Assembly: GCA_041674705.1 (NCBI GenBank)
Contig: JBAYVF010000020.1
Location: forward strand, 1 to 33,157
Reading direction: 5' to 3'
From: Aquincolibacterium sp041674705
GTDB lineage: Bacteria; Omnitrophota; Omnitrophia; Omnitrophales; Aquincolibacteriaceae
DNA: 33,157 nt
The first letter of the stretch is position 1. Each line of letters opens with the position of its first letter. Below, one piece after another: positions 1 to 7,932 of this stretch. Both the position numbers and the translations under genes were made by a program. The notes under the pieces are model-generated. The model had not been told where the DNA came from. It did no database searches and worked only from the letters and a program-made list of their open reading frames with translations.

Positions 1-14
1 TACTGTTTTTGAAG

Positions 15-377
15 TTATTTCAAATTCGCTCGGATCTTTTCAAGCAGGGTATCGATCTCAAAGGGCTTTTTCAGACTCCCGGCAATGCCGCCGAGATCGA
101 TCATGCGTTGAGGAATTTTCTCATTCACGCTCGCAACAATCACGGGGATAAGGCGCCCCTTCTCCTGCGCGCGCAACCATAGATAGAATTCCTCTCCGTC
201 CATCACCGGCATAATAAGGTCCAGAATGATGAGGTCCGGCGTCTCTTTTTCAAGGACCGCTATGGCTTCCTTCCCGTTTAGCGCGGTCAGGACCTGGAAA
301 GATTCTCCCTGGAGATAAAGCTGATAAATGCCCTGGAAATCACTGTCATCTTCAACGATTAATATTTTTTTGGGCAT
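15..377 (-). CDS. single-domain response regulator (receiver only)
   Basis: The 120-residue protein is a complete CheY-like receiver with no output domain. The acidic pocket is seen as E9-D10-D11, the phospho-acceptor is D53 in LDLIMPVMDG, the Ser/Thr switch position is S83, and the conserved lysine sits in KKPF near residue 104. It should take phosphate from a histidine kinase and act by protein contact rather than by binding DNA. The membrane kinase gene lies directly upstream on the same strand, 171 bases away, so that kinase is the likely partner (inference from context). The ATG follows GGGGGGACAAA; this G-rich ribosome site touches a 13-bp inverted repeat described separately. The frame ends 14 bases from the window edge. 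Confidence 0.93.
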   Translation of the reverse strand: MPKKILIVEDDSDFQGIYQLYLQGESFQVLTALNGKEAIAVLEKETPDLIILDLIMPVMDGEEFYLWLRAQEKGRLIPVIVASVNEKIPQRMIDLGGIAGSLKKPFEIDTLLEKIRANLK

Positions 378-384
378 TTTGTCC

Positions 385-508
385 CCCCGTTAGAGATAGG
401 AAGCGCCTGCCTAAAAGCGCTTCCGTTTTTAGAATTTTTTTAAATTTTCACAACCTAAAATTTTCTTGGATCTCCCAAATTACATCCCCATTCAAATCTC
501 TAACGGGG
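385..508 (-). promoter_or_regulatory. structured leader before the response regulator
   Basis: The 171-base gap between the kinase stop and the regulator start holds a perfect 13-bp inverted repeat. CCCCGTTAGAGAT at 385-397 pairs with ATCTCTAACGGGG at 496-508. A second hairpin, GGAAGCGC/GCGCTTCC at 399-406 and 417-424, sits one base from its 3' arm. In the minus-strand transcript the 3' arm of the outer stem ends in GGGG, which is part of the G-rich ribosome site, and the ATG follows 7 bases later. Folding would therefore partly hide the ribosome site of the regulator. A binding site for a DNA-binding protein is an alternative reading. Confidence 0.5.
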
Positions 509-548
509 CAAGCTCTCGTTCCGCCACGGCACGTGGGCGGGGCTTGAT

Positions 549-2408
549 TTAAACGCTCTTATTCGCGAGCTGATACGATGGAAATACTACTTTAAAAACA
601 CTGCCTTGTCCGGCGCCTTCACTTTCGGCCCAGATCTCCCCTTCGTGCAAAGCCACGATCTCCTTGGAAATAGTCAGGCCGACCCCGATCCCCAAAGTCG
701 ATGGCGTTTTCTGGAAGAACGCTTCGAAGATCCGCTGAAGATTCTCGGGCTCGATCCCGATCCCTGTATCCGACACCTCCGCAAAAATGTCGCTCCCCCG
801 GACCGAGGAAGTGATCGTAATACTGCCGTCGGGGGTGAATTTGGTGGCATTCGTGATGAGATTGACGAATACCCGGTAAAGCATGTCCGGATCCCCGAGC
901 ATTTTGAGCGGTGACTGAGAAAACCGGGTTTCAAGCTTCAAATGATGCTGTTCGACCAGGGGGCGTATATCGTCCGCCACAAGCTTGAGGACATCGTTAA
1001 GGTCCAGCTCCTGTTTTTTGATATCGGACATCCCGGATTCCACCTTGGAGAGATCCATAATGCTCGAGATGGTCCGCATCAAACGATCCGCATTGTCGCT
1101 GAGCATCTTGATCATGGGGAGAAACTTTTCTTTTTCGGGGTTATGGGCCATCTGCTTGGCCAAAAGCTGCGTCGTCATGATGAACTTGGCGGTCGGGGTC
1201 TTGAGCTCGTGCGCCACGTCACGGACCAGTGTTTCTTTCATCATTTCCACGTGCCGCAGATCCGTAATATCACGCATCACCCCCTGGATCAGGCGCAGAT
1301 TGCCATCATAGTCCACGACCGGCGTGAGGTTGGTCTGGTAAAAAATCTCGGCGTGATGAAGCCGGTGGAATTGCTGGGTATTCAAATGCTCCACGGGCTT
1401 TTTGGTCCGGACGATCGTTTCAAGCGCTTCCTGGAATTTTTGCGCTTCGCCGGGCGCGTGCATGAGAAAGAAAAGCGGAAGCCCTTCGGCAAGGATCTCT
1501 TCGCGCGTGTAACCCGAAAAACCGCGATTGAGGATCATGAGCTCCCCTTCCGGGGTGATGGAAAAAATGATATCGCTTACGTCATTGACGATCGAGCGGT
1601 ATTTCTCCTCGGACTCCTCGAGGGCCTGGCTCCGCGCCCGTAAGTGCTCAAAACTTTGCACCAGACGGCTGACCACTTTATTGAACGCCTCGCCAACCTC
1701 CTGAATTTCGTCCCGCGAATGAATATCAGCCCGTGCCTCGAGGTCTCCGGCCAGGATATTACGCGCCGTTTTTTGCAGTGCGGTCAGGGGCCGCATGATG
1801 AGCCAGGTGATCCATGCGATCACAAGCGTCGCAATGATCACCAGGATGAACGCCACAAAGAACTTTTCGACAAAGATCTTCCGGAGCTCTTTTTCAAATT
1901 CAACTTTGGAAAAAATGATGATGAGACGCCCGAGCGCTGCTTCCCCGCTCATGATAGGCGCCACGGCCGCGTAGGTATCGGGGTTGATCTTTTCGACGCC
2001 AAAGAAATCCTGTTTATAAAAAAGCCCCGGGAAGGCTTCACTTCCAGGCCGGCTGCTGCCGAGAACTTTTCCGTCAGAATCCTCCACACGAACCTCATCC
2101 ACATCGGCCTGCTCGGCCAGAAGCTGGATATAGGCCTTGAGGGAACGGGAGTCTTGCGCTTCGAGGGGGATCTTGAGCGTCTCGGAAAAGATCTCTGCGA
2201 TGGTTTGGAGCCGCGCCTCTTTATATTTGACCATCATGTCGCGGAAAACATTGAAGGTCGTAAAAAGCACGAAAAAGACGATCCCGAGCACGAGAACCAG
2301 CACCGGCAACGAGAGTTTATAACGAATGGGCAGACGCCAGGCCTGGCGCGGAGACGATTCGTCTTTATGATCAGGATGTTTGCGTTTCTTTAACATTAAG
2401 GTCTTCAA
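549..2408 (-). CDS. membrane sensor histidine kinase (HAMP-PAS-HisKA-HATPase)
   Basis: The order of parts is a basic N-terminus, a first membrane helix near residues 30-52, an extracytoplasmic sensor of about 125 residues, a second helix near 180-203, a HAMP linker, a PAS domain near 265-385, a HisKA domain with HELKTP near residue 400, and a HATPase domain. The HATPase shows its N box (NLITNATKF), DTGIGIE and GVGLTISKEIV, so catalysis looks intact. The first codon is TTG at 2408, preceded at good distance by CCGGAG; an ATG four codons in (2396) is the alternative. The upstream Nudix gene ends in an apparent terminator, so the kinase probably has its own promoter, which I could not locate. 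The downstream single-domain regulator is its probable partner. The stimulus is unknown. Confidence 0.93.
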   Translation of the reverse strand: MKTLMLKKRKHPDHKDESSPRQAWRLPIRYKLSLPVLVLVLGIVFFVLFTTFNVFRDMMVKYKEARLQTIAEIFSETLKIPLEAQDSRSLKAYIQLLAEQADVDEVRVEDSDGKVLGSSRPGSEAFPGLFYKQDFFGVEKINPDTYAAVAPIMSGEAALGRLIIIFSKVEFEKELRKIFVEKFFVAFILVIIATLVIAWITWLIMRPLTALQKTARNILAGDLEARADIHSRDEIQEVGEAFNKVVSRLVQSFEHLRARSQALEESEEKYRSIVNDVSDIIFSITPEGELMILNRGFSGYTREEILAEGLPLFFLMHAPGEAQKFQEALETIVRTKKPVEHLNTQQFHRLHHAEIFYQTNLTPVVDYDGNLRLIQGVMRDITDLRHVEMMKETLVRDVAHELKTPTAKFIMTTQLLAKQMAHNPEKEKFLPMIKMLSDNADRLMRTISSIMDLSKVESGMSDIKKQELDLNDVLKLVADDIRPLVEQHHLKLETRFSQSPLKMLGDPDMLYRVFVNLITNATKFTPDGSITITSSVRGSDIFAEVSDTGIGIEPENLQRIFEAFFQKTPSTLGIGVGLTISKEIVALHEGEIWAESEGAGQGSVFKVVFPSYQLANKSV

Positions 2409-2453
2409 AATTTCTCCGGAATCGGATCCTGTTTTTTCTTAAAACGCCTTATT

Positions 2454-2484
2454 AAAAACCTCCAAAGCTCACCCAGCCATGGAG
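2454..2484 (-). terminator. intrinsic terminator after the Nudix gene
   Basis: In the minus-strand transcript CTCCA and TGGAG form a 5-bp stem, continued by GGCT/AGCT after a single U-U mismatch. The 5-base loop is GGGTG. The hairpin is followed at once by G and five U. It lies 25 bases beyond the Nudix stop codon and before the kinase start. Confidence 0.7.
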
Positions 2485-2508
2485 CATCCTTTATTATCGG
2501 CAAAATCC

Positions 2509-2919
2509 TCAGGTTTTGAAATATTCTTCCCACCGAAAAACCAGATCCTCCAATACCTCCAGATCCCCAGGAAGTAACGTATAGCGACGGATATCCTCCC
2601 GGGAGACCCAACGGAAGTCTTTACAGTCGATCGCCCGGGGTTCTCCGCTCACCCACTTGCAAAAAAAGAAGAAAAGCGAGATCTTACGCTCCGAAGTTCC
2701 CTGAAGCCTGTTACAAAGGAGCCGCTCAGGCTGGATCTGGATCCCCAACTCTTCGAAAGCTTCGCGCTCAAGACACGCTTCGATCGTTTCATCCTGTTCG
2801 CGCTTGCCACCCGGGAATTCCCAATAACCGCCAAAGCTGTCCGTCAGATGACGCTGAGCGATCAGGAGCTTCCCCTTCTTGTGAATGATGGCGCAGCCGA
2901 CTTCGAGAGTTTCCATCAT
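2509..2919 (-). CDS. mutT: MutT-type Nudix hydrolase
   Basis: The 136-residue protein contains a perfect Nudix box, GX5EX7REUXEEXGU, read as G-KREQD-E-TIEACLE-REAFEELGI near residues 38-60. The GGYWEFPGGK lead-in is typical of MutT. Members hydrolyse oxidised nucleotides such as 8-oxo-dGTP, keeping them out of DNA. Length and motif spacing fit MutT closely, but Nudix substrate ranges differ and the substrate is not proven by sequence. Two ATG codons in a row (2919 and 2916) are possible starts, and a short upstream reading frame stops on top of them. A terminator follows the gene, so it is probably transcribed separately from the kinase. Confidence 0.9.
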   Translation of the reverse strand: MMETLEVGCAIIHKKGKLLIAQRHLTDSFGGYWEFPGGKREQDETIEACLEREAFEELGIQIQPERLLCNRLQGTSERKISLFFFFCKWVSGEPRAIDCKDFRWVSREDIRRYTLLPGDLEVLEDLVFRWEEYFKT

Positions 2920-3056
2920 TTTTCGTCCGGCGAGAGGGTTGGGACCGCAATTGGAATGATCTTAACCATTTTGAAGGTCATGGAATGGCTCTTTGGGTAA
3001 ATCCCGAGGTTAAACGACTGGGGTATTGTACCCAACCACCCTACCCAAGGGAACAT
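2916..3056 (-). CDS. possible 46-residue upstream peptide coupled to the Nudix gene
   Basis: An uninterrupted frame starts with ATG at 3056 and stops with a TGA overlapping the two tandem ATG codons of the Nudix gene. The product begins MFPWVGWLG and ends PTLSPDEK; it is moderately hydrophobic and I recognise no family. The precise stop/start overlap suggests translational coupling, but no good ribosome site precedes the ATG and an open frame of this size can arise by chance. A small GGGTA/TACCC hairpin lies inside it, so the stretch may instead be an untranslated leader. Confidence 0.22.
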   Translation of the reverse strand: MFPWVGWLGTIPQSFNLGIYPKSHSMTFKMVKIIPIAVPTLSPDEK

Positions 3057-3188
3057 TTTTATCAGCACTGATTTCCCATTAAAAATTAACGGCTAATTAG
3101 TGCAGTCCAAGTCGCCTTTCATGGGAAAAAATAAAGACTTGGAAAGGAAAACAGGCCCTTGGGAGCCACTGCTAACCCCTTATCTTCA
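3057..3188. other. non-coding divergent spacer with an inverted repeat
   Basis: No convincing gene is seen between the Nudix side and the nuo promoter. TCCAAGTC at 3106-3113 is repeated inverted as GACTTGGA at 3136-3143, an 8-bp stem with a 22-base loop. GGGTA/TACCC elements occur just to the left. The function is unknown. Confidence 0.4.
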
Positions 3189-3216
3189 TTGACTTTGAAA
3201 CCTTCTTATTTATAAT
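3189..3216 (+). promoter_or_regulatory. sigma-70-type promoter of the nuo operon
   Basis: TTGACT at 3189-3194 and a perfect TATAAT at 3211-3216 are separated by 16 bases. Only eight bases (AACCGCCT) lie between TATAAT and the nuoA ATG. The usual start point, about 7 bases after the -10 box, therefore falls at or next to the start codon, implying a leaderless or nearly leaderless transcript. Confidence 0.75.
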
Positions 3217-3224
3217 AACCGCCT

Positions 3225-3596
3225 ATGTCGAGCGCCTCCTATTTCTACCAATATCTCTTTGTCGGCATCTTCTTTGTGTTCGCGCTTGTTTTCGCGGCGA
3301 TCCCCTTGGTTTTGGCCTGGTTTCTGGCCCCCAAGAAGCCGTCGGCCGACAAGCAAGCGACCTACGAATGCGGTCTGGCATCCAAGGGCGACCCCTGGAT
3401 GCAGTACCATGTGCAGTATTATCTCTTTGCCCTGATCTTCGTCATTTTTGACATTGAAACGGTCTTCATCTATCCGTGGGCCGTCGCCTTTAAAAAGCTC
3501 GGCCTCTTTGCATTCGTGGAAATGGCCATTTTCATCGCCATCCTCGCTTTCGGTCTTATTTACGCCTGGAAAAAGAAAATGCTCGAGTGGGAATAA
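3225..3596 (+). CDS. nuoA: NADH:quinone oxidoreductase subunit A
   Basis: The 123-residue membrane protein has three predicted helices, near residues 10-32, 64-82 and 92-112. It keeps the family's FDIE motif (FDIETVFIYPWA) and the glutamate in the third helix (FVEMAIF). NuoA lies at the junction of the membrane arm and the quinone site and takes part in coupling. It is the first gene of an eleven-gene nuo operon. The ATG is the only reasonable start: no methionine follows for about 60 residues and the N-terminus matches family length. There is no ribosome site upstream because the promoter's -10 box is 8 bases away. An 84-base gap filled by an imperfect palindrome separates it from nuoB. Confidence 0.95.
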   Translation: MSSASYFYQYLFVGIFFVFALVFAAIPLVLAWFLAPKKPSADKQATYECGLASKGDPWMQYHVQYYLFALIFVIFDIETVFIYPWAVAFKKLGLFAFVEMAIFIAILAFGLIYAWKKKMLEWE

Positions 3597-3600
3597 CTCA

Positions 3601-3676
3601 GTTTGGAGCCTGGAGTTCGGAGTTGGGAGCAATGTCCCGCCTTCTAATTCCGAACTCCGAACTCTAAACTCCGGAC
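3601..3676. repeat. imperfect inverted repeat between nuoA and nuoB
   Basis: The left arm (about 3601-3628, with GGAGTTCGGAGTT) and right arm (about 3648-3676, with AACTCCGAACTCT) are inverted copies with a few mismatches around a short central loop. They fill the nuoA-nuoB gap almost completely and leave no recognisable ribosome site before nuoB. It resembles dispersed intergenic palindromes of candidate-phylum genomes (recollection, not searched). Confidence 0.65.
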
Positions 3677-3680
3677 TTTT

Positions 3681-4391
3681 ATGGCATTCACAAAAAACAA
3701 ATCTGAGGTCGATGAAGCTCTTCGCGCGGAACTCGCCAAAAAAGGCGTGATCTGGACGAGCCTGGATTTCCTTTACAACTGGGGCCGGCGCTCGTCCATA
3801 TGGCCCATGCAATTCGGCCTCGCCTGCTGCGCGTTCGAGATGATCGCCGCCGCCTGCGCCCGCTATGACATTGCCCGCTTCGGGGCCGAACTTTTCCGCG
3901 CCTCGCCGCGTCAGGCCGACCTCATGATCATCTCCGGAACCGTCACCAAGAAAATGGCCCCTCAGGTCGTCCGTCTTTATAATCAGATGCCGGAACCCAA
4001 GTATGTGCTCACCATGGGCGCCTGCGCGATCTCGGGCGGTCCTTTTATCGACGGCTACAACGTCCTTCGCGGGATCGATCGCTACATCCCGGTCGATGTT
4101 CATCTTCCCGGGTGTCCTCCCCGGCCCGAGGCCCTGCTTCACGGGCTCATGGAACTCCAAAAGAAGATCGCCTCGCAGGAGATCCTGAAGGCGGCGTGGT
4201 ATCAAAAAGGCCTGAAACGGGAGTTTCCGATCCCGGAACTTGGCCCCAATGGTCTTATCCCGAAATTTAATCCTGAGGTCTGGCAACCGGCAAAAAAGAA
4301 TCCGCGCCGGGAACATTACGGCTCCACGATCCTCGTTGGTAAAAAGCTGAAGGCGCCGGACCTTGAACTCGTGAACGGATCTCAAATTTGA
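3681..4391 (+). CDS. nuoB: NADH:quinone oxidoreductase subunit B
   Basis: The protein carries cluster N2, the last iron-sulfur cluster before quinone. All four ligands are visible: the tandem cysteines in LACCAFEM, one in MGACAISGG and one in PGCPPRPE. It works with NuoD at the quinone pocket. At 236 residues it is longer than many NuoB proteins, with a basic tail after about residue 170. The last residues (SQI) and the stop codon lie inside a palindromic repeat, so part of the tail is probably repeat-derived. No Shine-Dalgarno sequence precedes the ATG. Confidence 0.95.
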   Translation: MAFTKNKSEVDEALRAELAKKGVIWTSLDFLYNWGRRSSIWPMQFGLACCAFEMIAAACARYDIARFGAELFRASPRQADLMIISGTVTKKMAPQVVRLYNQMPEPKYVLTMGACAISGGPFIDGYNVLRGIDRYIPVDVHLPGCPPRPEALLHGLMELQKKIASQEILKAAWYQKGLKREFPIPELGPNGLIPKFNPEVWQPAKKNPRREHYGSTILVGKKLKAPDLELVNGSQI

Positions 4392-4401
4392 AATTTGAGA
4401 T
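4379..4401. repeat. short palindrome over the nuoB stop codon
   Basis: ATCTCAAATTT and AAATTTGAGAT form perfect 11-base arms around one central G. The TGA stop of nuoB is formed inside the palindrome. A related AAATTTCAAA/TTTGAAATTT palindrome occurs between nuoK and nuoL. Confidence 0.7.
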
Positions 4402-4430
4402 GGATTCAACTTTAACAAAAAACTGAACCT

Positions 4431-5021
4431 ATGAGCCCTCTAGCGATAGAAGAAGTTAAAAAAAATCTTGAAGCAAGGCTGCCGGACGTCAAACTCCGCC
4501 TTGTCGGGGATTCACTTTTGATCGAAAATCCGGAAGACTTGCCGCGAGTGGCCTTGTTCCTCAAGGAAAACCCGAAATTCCTTTTCGATTACTTGTCGTC
4601 TGCCACGGGCGCGGATTATCTGACATTCCTGGAATCGGTTTATCATCTTTATTCGATGGCCCAAAAGCAAGGGCCGGTCGTGCTTCGCGTGCGCGTCACA
4701 AAGAATAACCCGAGAATCCCTTCGCTTGCGCCGGTTTACCGGAGCGCGGAGCTTCAGGAACGTGAAGCTTTTGACACGTTCGGCATTATTTATGAAGGGC
4801 ATCCGGACCTGCGGCGTCTTTTTATGTGGGAAGAGTTCCAGGGCCATCCGTTGCGCAAGGATTACGAGCAAGAAGATGCTGAAGTCCTGGAGGCCGCGGA
4901 CATTGCATGGCTCGAAGCGCGCGGGATCAAAATCCCCGATGAAATGAAGGAAAAAGCGAAGACGCTCCAGGCGGCCGGCCAGCGCGCCATCACCCGCAAA
5001 CCCGAAAAACCTCGGAATTAA
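4431..5021 (+). CDS. nuoC: NADH:quinone oxidoreductase subunit C
   Basis: The 196-residue protein is the 30-kDa subunit of the hydrophilic connecting module. The signature near residues 105-145 is intact: EREAFDTFGI, GHPDLRRLF and GHPLRKDY. It binds no cofactor and stabilises the NuoB-NuoD core. nuoC and nuoD are separate here, unlike the NuoCD fusion of enterobacteria. The stop is 3 bases before nuoD, while a palindrome and about 30 more bases separate it from nuoB. The ATG at 4431 lacks a clear ribosome site. Confidence 0.94.
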   Translation: MSPLAIEEVKKNLEARLPDVKLRLVGDSLLIENPEDLPRVALFLKENPKFLFDYLSSATGADYLTFLESVYHLYSMAQKQGPVVLRVRVTKNNPRIPSLAPVYRSAELQEREAFDTFGIIYEGHPDLRRLFMWEEFQGHPLRKDYEQEDAEVLEAADIAWLEARGIKIPDEMKEKAKTLQAAGQRAITRKPEKPRN

Positions 5022-5024
5022 TCC

Positions 5025-6173
5025 ATGGAAATAATAAACGCTCTAAAAAATACGGACGAGACCCAGATCCTCGAGATCAATTTCGGGCCTCAGCATCCGT
5101 CCACCCACGGCGTTTTCCGCATGACGATCCAGCTTGAGGGCGAAAAGATCTGCGGCTTGAAACCGGTCTTCGGGTACCTGCACCGCAACCATGAGCAGAT
5201 CGCGGAAAACCTCCCCTATGCGGCGATCATGCCTTATACGGACCGGCTGGATTATGTGAACGCGCTGGCGAATAATTTCGGATACGCGCTCACGATCGAG
5301 AAACTCGCGGGGCTGGAAGTCCCGGAGCGCGCGGAATATATCCGCGTCATCATGGCGGAACTCGCGCGTGTCGTGAACCACATCACCGTGATCGGATTTA
5401 TGCTCAACGACCTCGGCGCTTTTTTCACGCCGCTTCTCTATGCCTTCCGCGAGCGGGAAAGGATCCTCGATCTTTTTGAAGAGATCACGGGCTCGCGCCT
5501 GATGAATAATTTTTTCCGTTTCGGCGGAGTGAAACGCGACCTCACGAATGCAAATCTTGCCGCGATCCAGAAGATCGTTTCAAAATTTCCGGCGTTCCTC
5601 AAGGAATTCGAGGCGCTCCTCACAAAAAATGAGATCCTCTGCATGCGCTGCCAGAATATCGGCGTTCTGTCGGGAGATACAGCCACCAATGCCGGCATCA
5701 CCGGCCCGGTACTCCGCGCCTCGGGCGTGAATTATGATATCCGCAAGGTGGATCACTACAGCATCTATGACCGTTTTGATTTCAAGATCCCGCTCGGAGA
5801 AAAGGGCGATGTGTACGATCGTTTTTATGTCCGCGTTCTCGAAATCCGCGAGAGCCTGAAGATCCTGGAGCAAGCCCTGGCCAAGATCCCGGCGGGTGAG
5901 ATCATCAATAAAAAATCACTTCCGCTTCTTAAAATGCCGCGGAATTTCAAGCCGCCGGTAGGCGAAGCCTATGGGCGCGTCGAATCTCCCAAAGGCGAAC
6001 TCGGATTTTATGTCGTAAGCGACGGCACACCGCAACCGTGGCGCTATCACGTGCGCGCTCCGTCCTTGATCAACCTGACCGTGCTGGAAGAAATGTGCCT
6101 CGGGCAAAAGATCGCGGATGCGATCATCATTCTGGGAAGCATTGATATCGTGCTCGGGGAGACGGACCGATGA
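5025..6173 (+). CDS. nuoD: NADH:quinone oxidoreductase subunit D
   Basis: The 382-residue, 49-kDa-type subunit forms most of the quinone-reduction pocket together with NuoB. NFGPQHPSTHGVFR near the N-terminus carries the quinone-contacting histidine loop. Further hallmarks are YTDRLDYVN, GRVESPKGELGFY and the C-terminal GSIDIVLGETDR. Like the related nickel-hydrogenase large subunits it shares the fold, but the C-terminus shows no CxxC metal site, so it is a complex I rather than a hydrogenase subunit. Its TGA overlaps the nuoI start as ATGA, so the two are translationally coupled. Confidence 0.96.
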   Translation: MEIINALKNTDETQILEINFGPQHPSTHGVFRMTIQLEGEKICGLKPVFGYLHRNHEQIAENLPYAAIMPYTDRLDYVNALANNFGYALTIEKLAGLEVPERAEYIRVIMAELARVVNHITVIGFMLNDLGAFFTPLLYAFRERERILDLFEEITGSRLMNNFFRFGGVKRDLTNANLAAIQKIVSKFPAFLKEFEALLTKNEILCMRCQNIGVLSGDTATNAGITGPVLRASGVNYDIRKVDHYSIYDRFDFKIPLGEKGDVYDRFYVRVLEIRESLKILEQALAKIPAGEIINKKSLPLLKMPRNFKPPVGEAYGRVESPKGELGFYVVSDGTPQPWRYHVRAPSLINLTVLEEMCLGQKIADAIIILGSIDIVLGETDR

Positions 6174-6760
6174 CAATTTTCGGATGGGGCGTTTTCAAAG
6201 GCATGATGGTCACGCTCAAGAATTTTCTGACCTCTTATTTCCGGAAGCCCGACGAAGGCGGCATTTTCACAGTCCAGTATCCGGAGGAGCGCGAAAAAGC
6301 GATCGAAAATTTCAGAAACTTCCCTTTTCTGGTTTATGACGGTTCACCGGAAAAGATCCGCTGCGTGGCCTGCGGGATCTGTGAGCGGGAGTGTCCGCCC
6401 AAGTGCATTCATATTGAAATGGAAATTGATGTCGCCGGGAAACCGACGCGAAAGCCCGCGGTATTCGACATTGATTACGGACTTTGCATGAATTGCGGCA
6501 TGTGTGAAGAGGTCTGCCCGTTCGATTCGATCTTCATGGACCATGCATTTGAAGTCACAGCCCCGGAACGGAATGAGGGTTTGGTGCGGAACAAAAAAGA
6601 GCTCTCAAAATCGAACGAATATTTCCAGAAAGTCCGGCCGACGCTGGCCTCGTCCATTGATCAGAAACGGAAAGCGGCGGAAGAAAAGAAGAAGGCGGCC
6701 GCCGCGCCACAAGGCGTTGGCGGGCAGGCGCAGCCGCCCCAAGGGCAGGAACCGAAATAA
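6170..6760 (+). CDS. nuoI: NADH:quinone oxidoreductase subunit I (2x[4Fe-4S])
   Basis: Two ferredoxin-type motifs, CVACGICERECP near residue 64 and CMNCGMCEEVCP near residue 103, hold clusters N6a and N6b, which pass electrons to NuoB. The N-terminal region of about 30 residues fits the usual amphipathic anchor. After residue 150 the protein ends in a low-complexity Lys/Ala then Gln/Pro/Gly-rich tail not needed for the fold. It follows nuoD directly: the nuoE, nuoF and nuoG genes that often stand between D and H are missing. It overlaps nuoD by ATGA and nuoH by TAATG. Confidence 0.95.
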   Translation: MTIFGWGVFKGMMVTLKNFLTSYFRKPDEGGIFTVQYPEEREKAIENFRNFPFLVYDGSPEKIRCVACGICERECPPKCIHIEMEIDVAGKPTRKPAVFDIDYGLCMNCGMCEEVCPFDSIFMDHAFEVTAPERNEGLVRNKKELSKSNEYFQKVRPTLASSIDQKRKAAEEKKKAAAAPQGVGGQAQPPQGQEPK

Positions 6761-7929
6761 TGCAGAACCTTTTATCCTCGATCGATATGATCTTCGTGAC
6801 GGCCAAGGCCTGGGTTTTGAGCCTTTTGGCCCTTTTCCTGCCGAAATGGCTGATCATCCTCGCATCCATCACGATCAGCGGCGTTGTGATCCTCTGCCTG
6901 GGCCCGGTGATCATGATGTACCTGACGCTTCTTGAAAGAAAATTGATCGGCCGGATCCAGAACCGCTACGGCCCGAACCGCGTCGGAAAGTGGGGCCTTT
7001 TGCAGCCCATCGCCGACGGTATCAAGATGTTCACGAAAGAAGACATTGTCCCCGCGAACGCCGACAAGATCGTTCATCTCCTCGCCCCCATCGCGATCGT
7101 AGTGCCAGCACTCATGATCTTTTTGGTGGTACCGTTCGGCAAGAGTATGACGGCGGTGAATTTGAACATCGGCCTTCTTTATTTCATTGCCGTATCGTCG
7201 ATCACGATCCTTCCGATCTTTATGGGAAGTTGGGCCTCGCGAAACAAATATTCACTTCTGGGCGGCATGCGCACCGCAGCCCAAATGATCTCGTATGAGA
7301 TCCCGATGACTCTCGCTGTCGTCCCGGCCATCATGATGAGCCAGAGCCTTTCAACCAATGCGATCGTTCTGTCGCAAGCGGGCGGATGCGGCCTCAACTG
7401 GTTCATTTTCACGCCCTGGGGTATCGTCGGATTCATCATCTTTTTTCTTTGCGCGACCGCGGAATGCAACCGCCCCCCGTTCGATCTTCCGGAAGCGGAA
7501 TCCGAACTCGTCGCGGGTTTTCACACTGAATATAGCGGCATGAAATTCGCCCTCTTTTATATGGCGGAATACATGAACGCGTTCACGCTTTGCGGCATCG
7601 CGGCCACCCTTTTCCTGGGCGGCTGGCAGGGCCCTTTCCTTCCGTCCTGGGTCTGGTTCTTTGGAAAAACATTCGTCCTGATCTGCGTGATGATCTGGTT
7701 CCGCGGCACCTTTCCCCGTTTTCGCGTCGACCATTTGATGGGATTCGCCTGGAAATTCCTTTTACCGCTCACGCTCGTGAATATTCTTCTGACCGCGCTG
7801 TGGCAATTCACGTCGAATCTTGTCGCGTGGATTGGCTCGATCCTCGTCCTGGGCATTTCGCTCTGGACTCTGGTGAAACTCAACCGTACGTTTGTCCCTG
7901 AAAAACGTCACTATCCCTTGGAAAGCTGA
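6760..7929 (+). CDS. nuoH: NADH:quinone oxidoreductase subunit H
   Basis: This 389-residue protein with about eight or nine helices joins the membrane arm to the quinone site. Family motifs present are LLERKLIGRIQNRYGPNRVG, QMISYEIPM and AECNRPPFDLPEAESELVAGF, so the glutamate-rich coupling loop is intact. The ATG overlaps the nuoI stop by one base (TAATG), and nuoJ starts 3 bases after its stop. Length and motif order are normal. Confidence 0.96.
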   Translation: MQNLLSSIDMIFVTAKAWVLSLLALFLPKWLIILASITISGVVILCLGPVIMMYLTLLERKLIGRIQNRYGPNRVGKWGLLQPIADGIKMFTKEDIVPANADKIVHLLAPIAIVVPALMIFLVVPFGKSMTAVNLNIGLLYFIAVSSITILPIFMGSWASRNKYSLLGGMRTAAQMISYEIPMTLAVVPAIMMSQSLSTNAIVLSQAGGCGLNWFIFTPWGIVGFIIFFLCATAECNRPPFDLPEAESELVAGFHTEYSGMKFALFYMAEYMNAFTLCGIAATLFLGGWQGPFLPSWVWFFGKTFVLICVMIWFRGTFPRFRVDHLMGFAWKFLLPLTLVNILLTALWQFTSNLVAWIGSILVLGISLWTLVKLNRTFVPEKRHYPLES

Positions 7930-7932
7930 TCT

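Noticed and set aside
399..430. Plus-strand intrinsic terminator (8-bp stem then GTTTTT)
   Set aside because: No plus-strand gene ends here; the hairpin is better explained as part of the minus-strand leader.
942..1643. Long plus-strand open frame opposite the sensor kinase
   Set aside because: It is antisense to clear kinase motifs, lacks family features and shows the codon shadow expected of a GC-rich gene.
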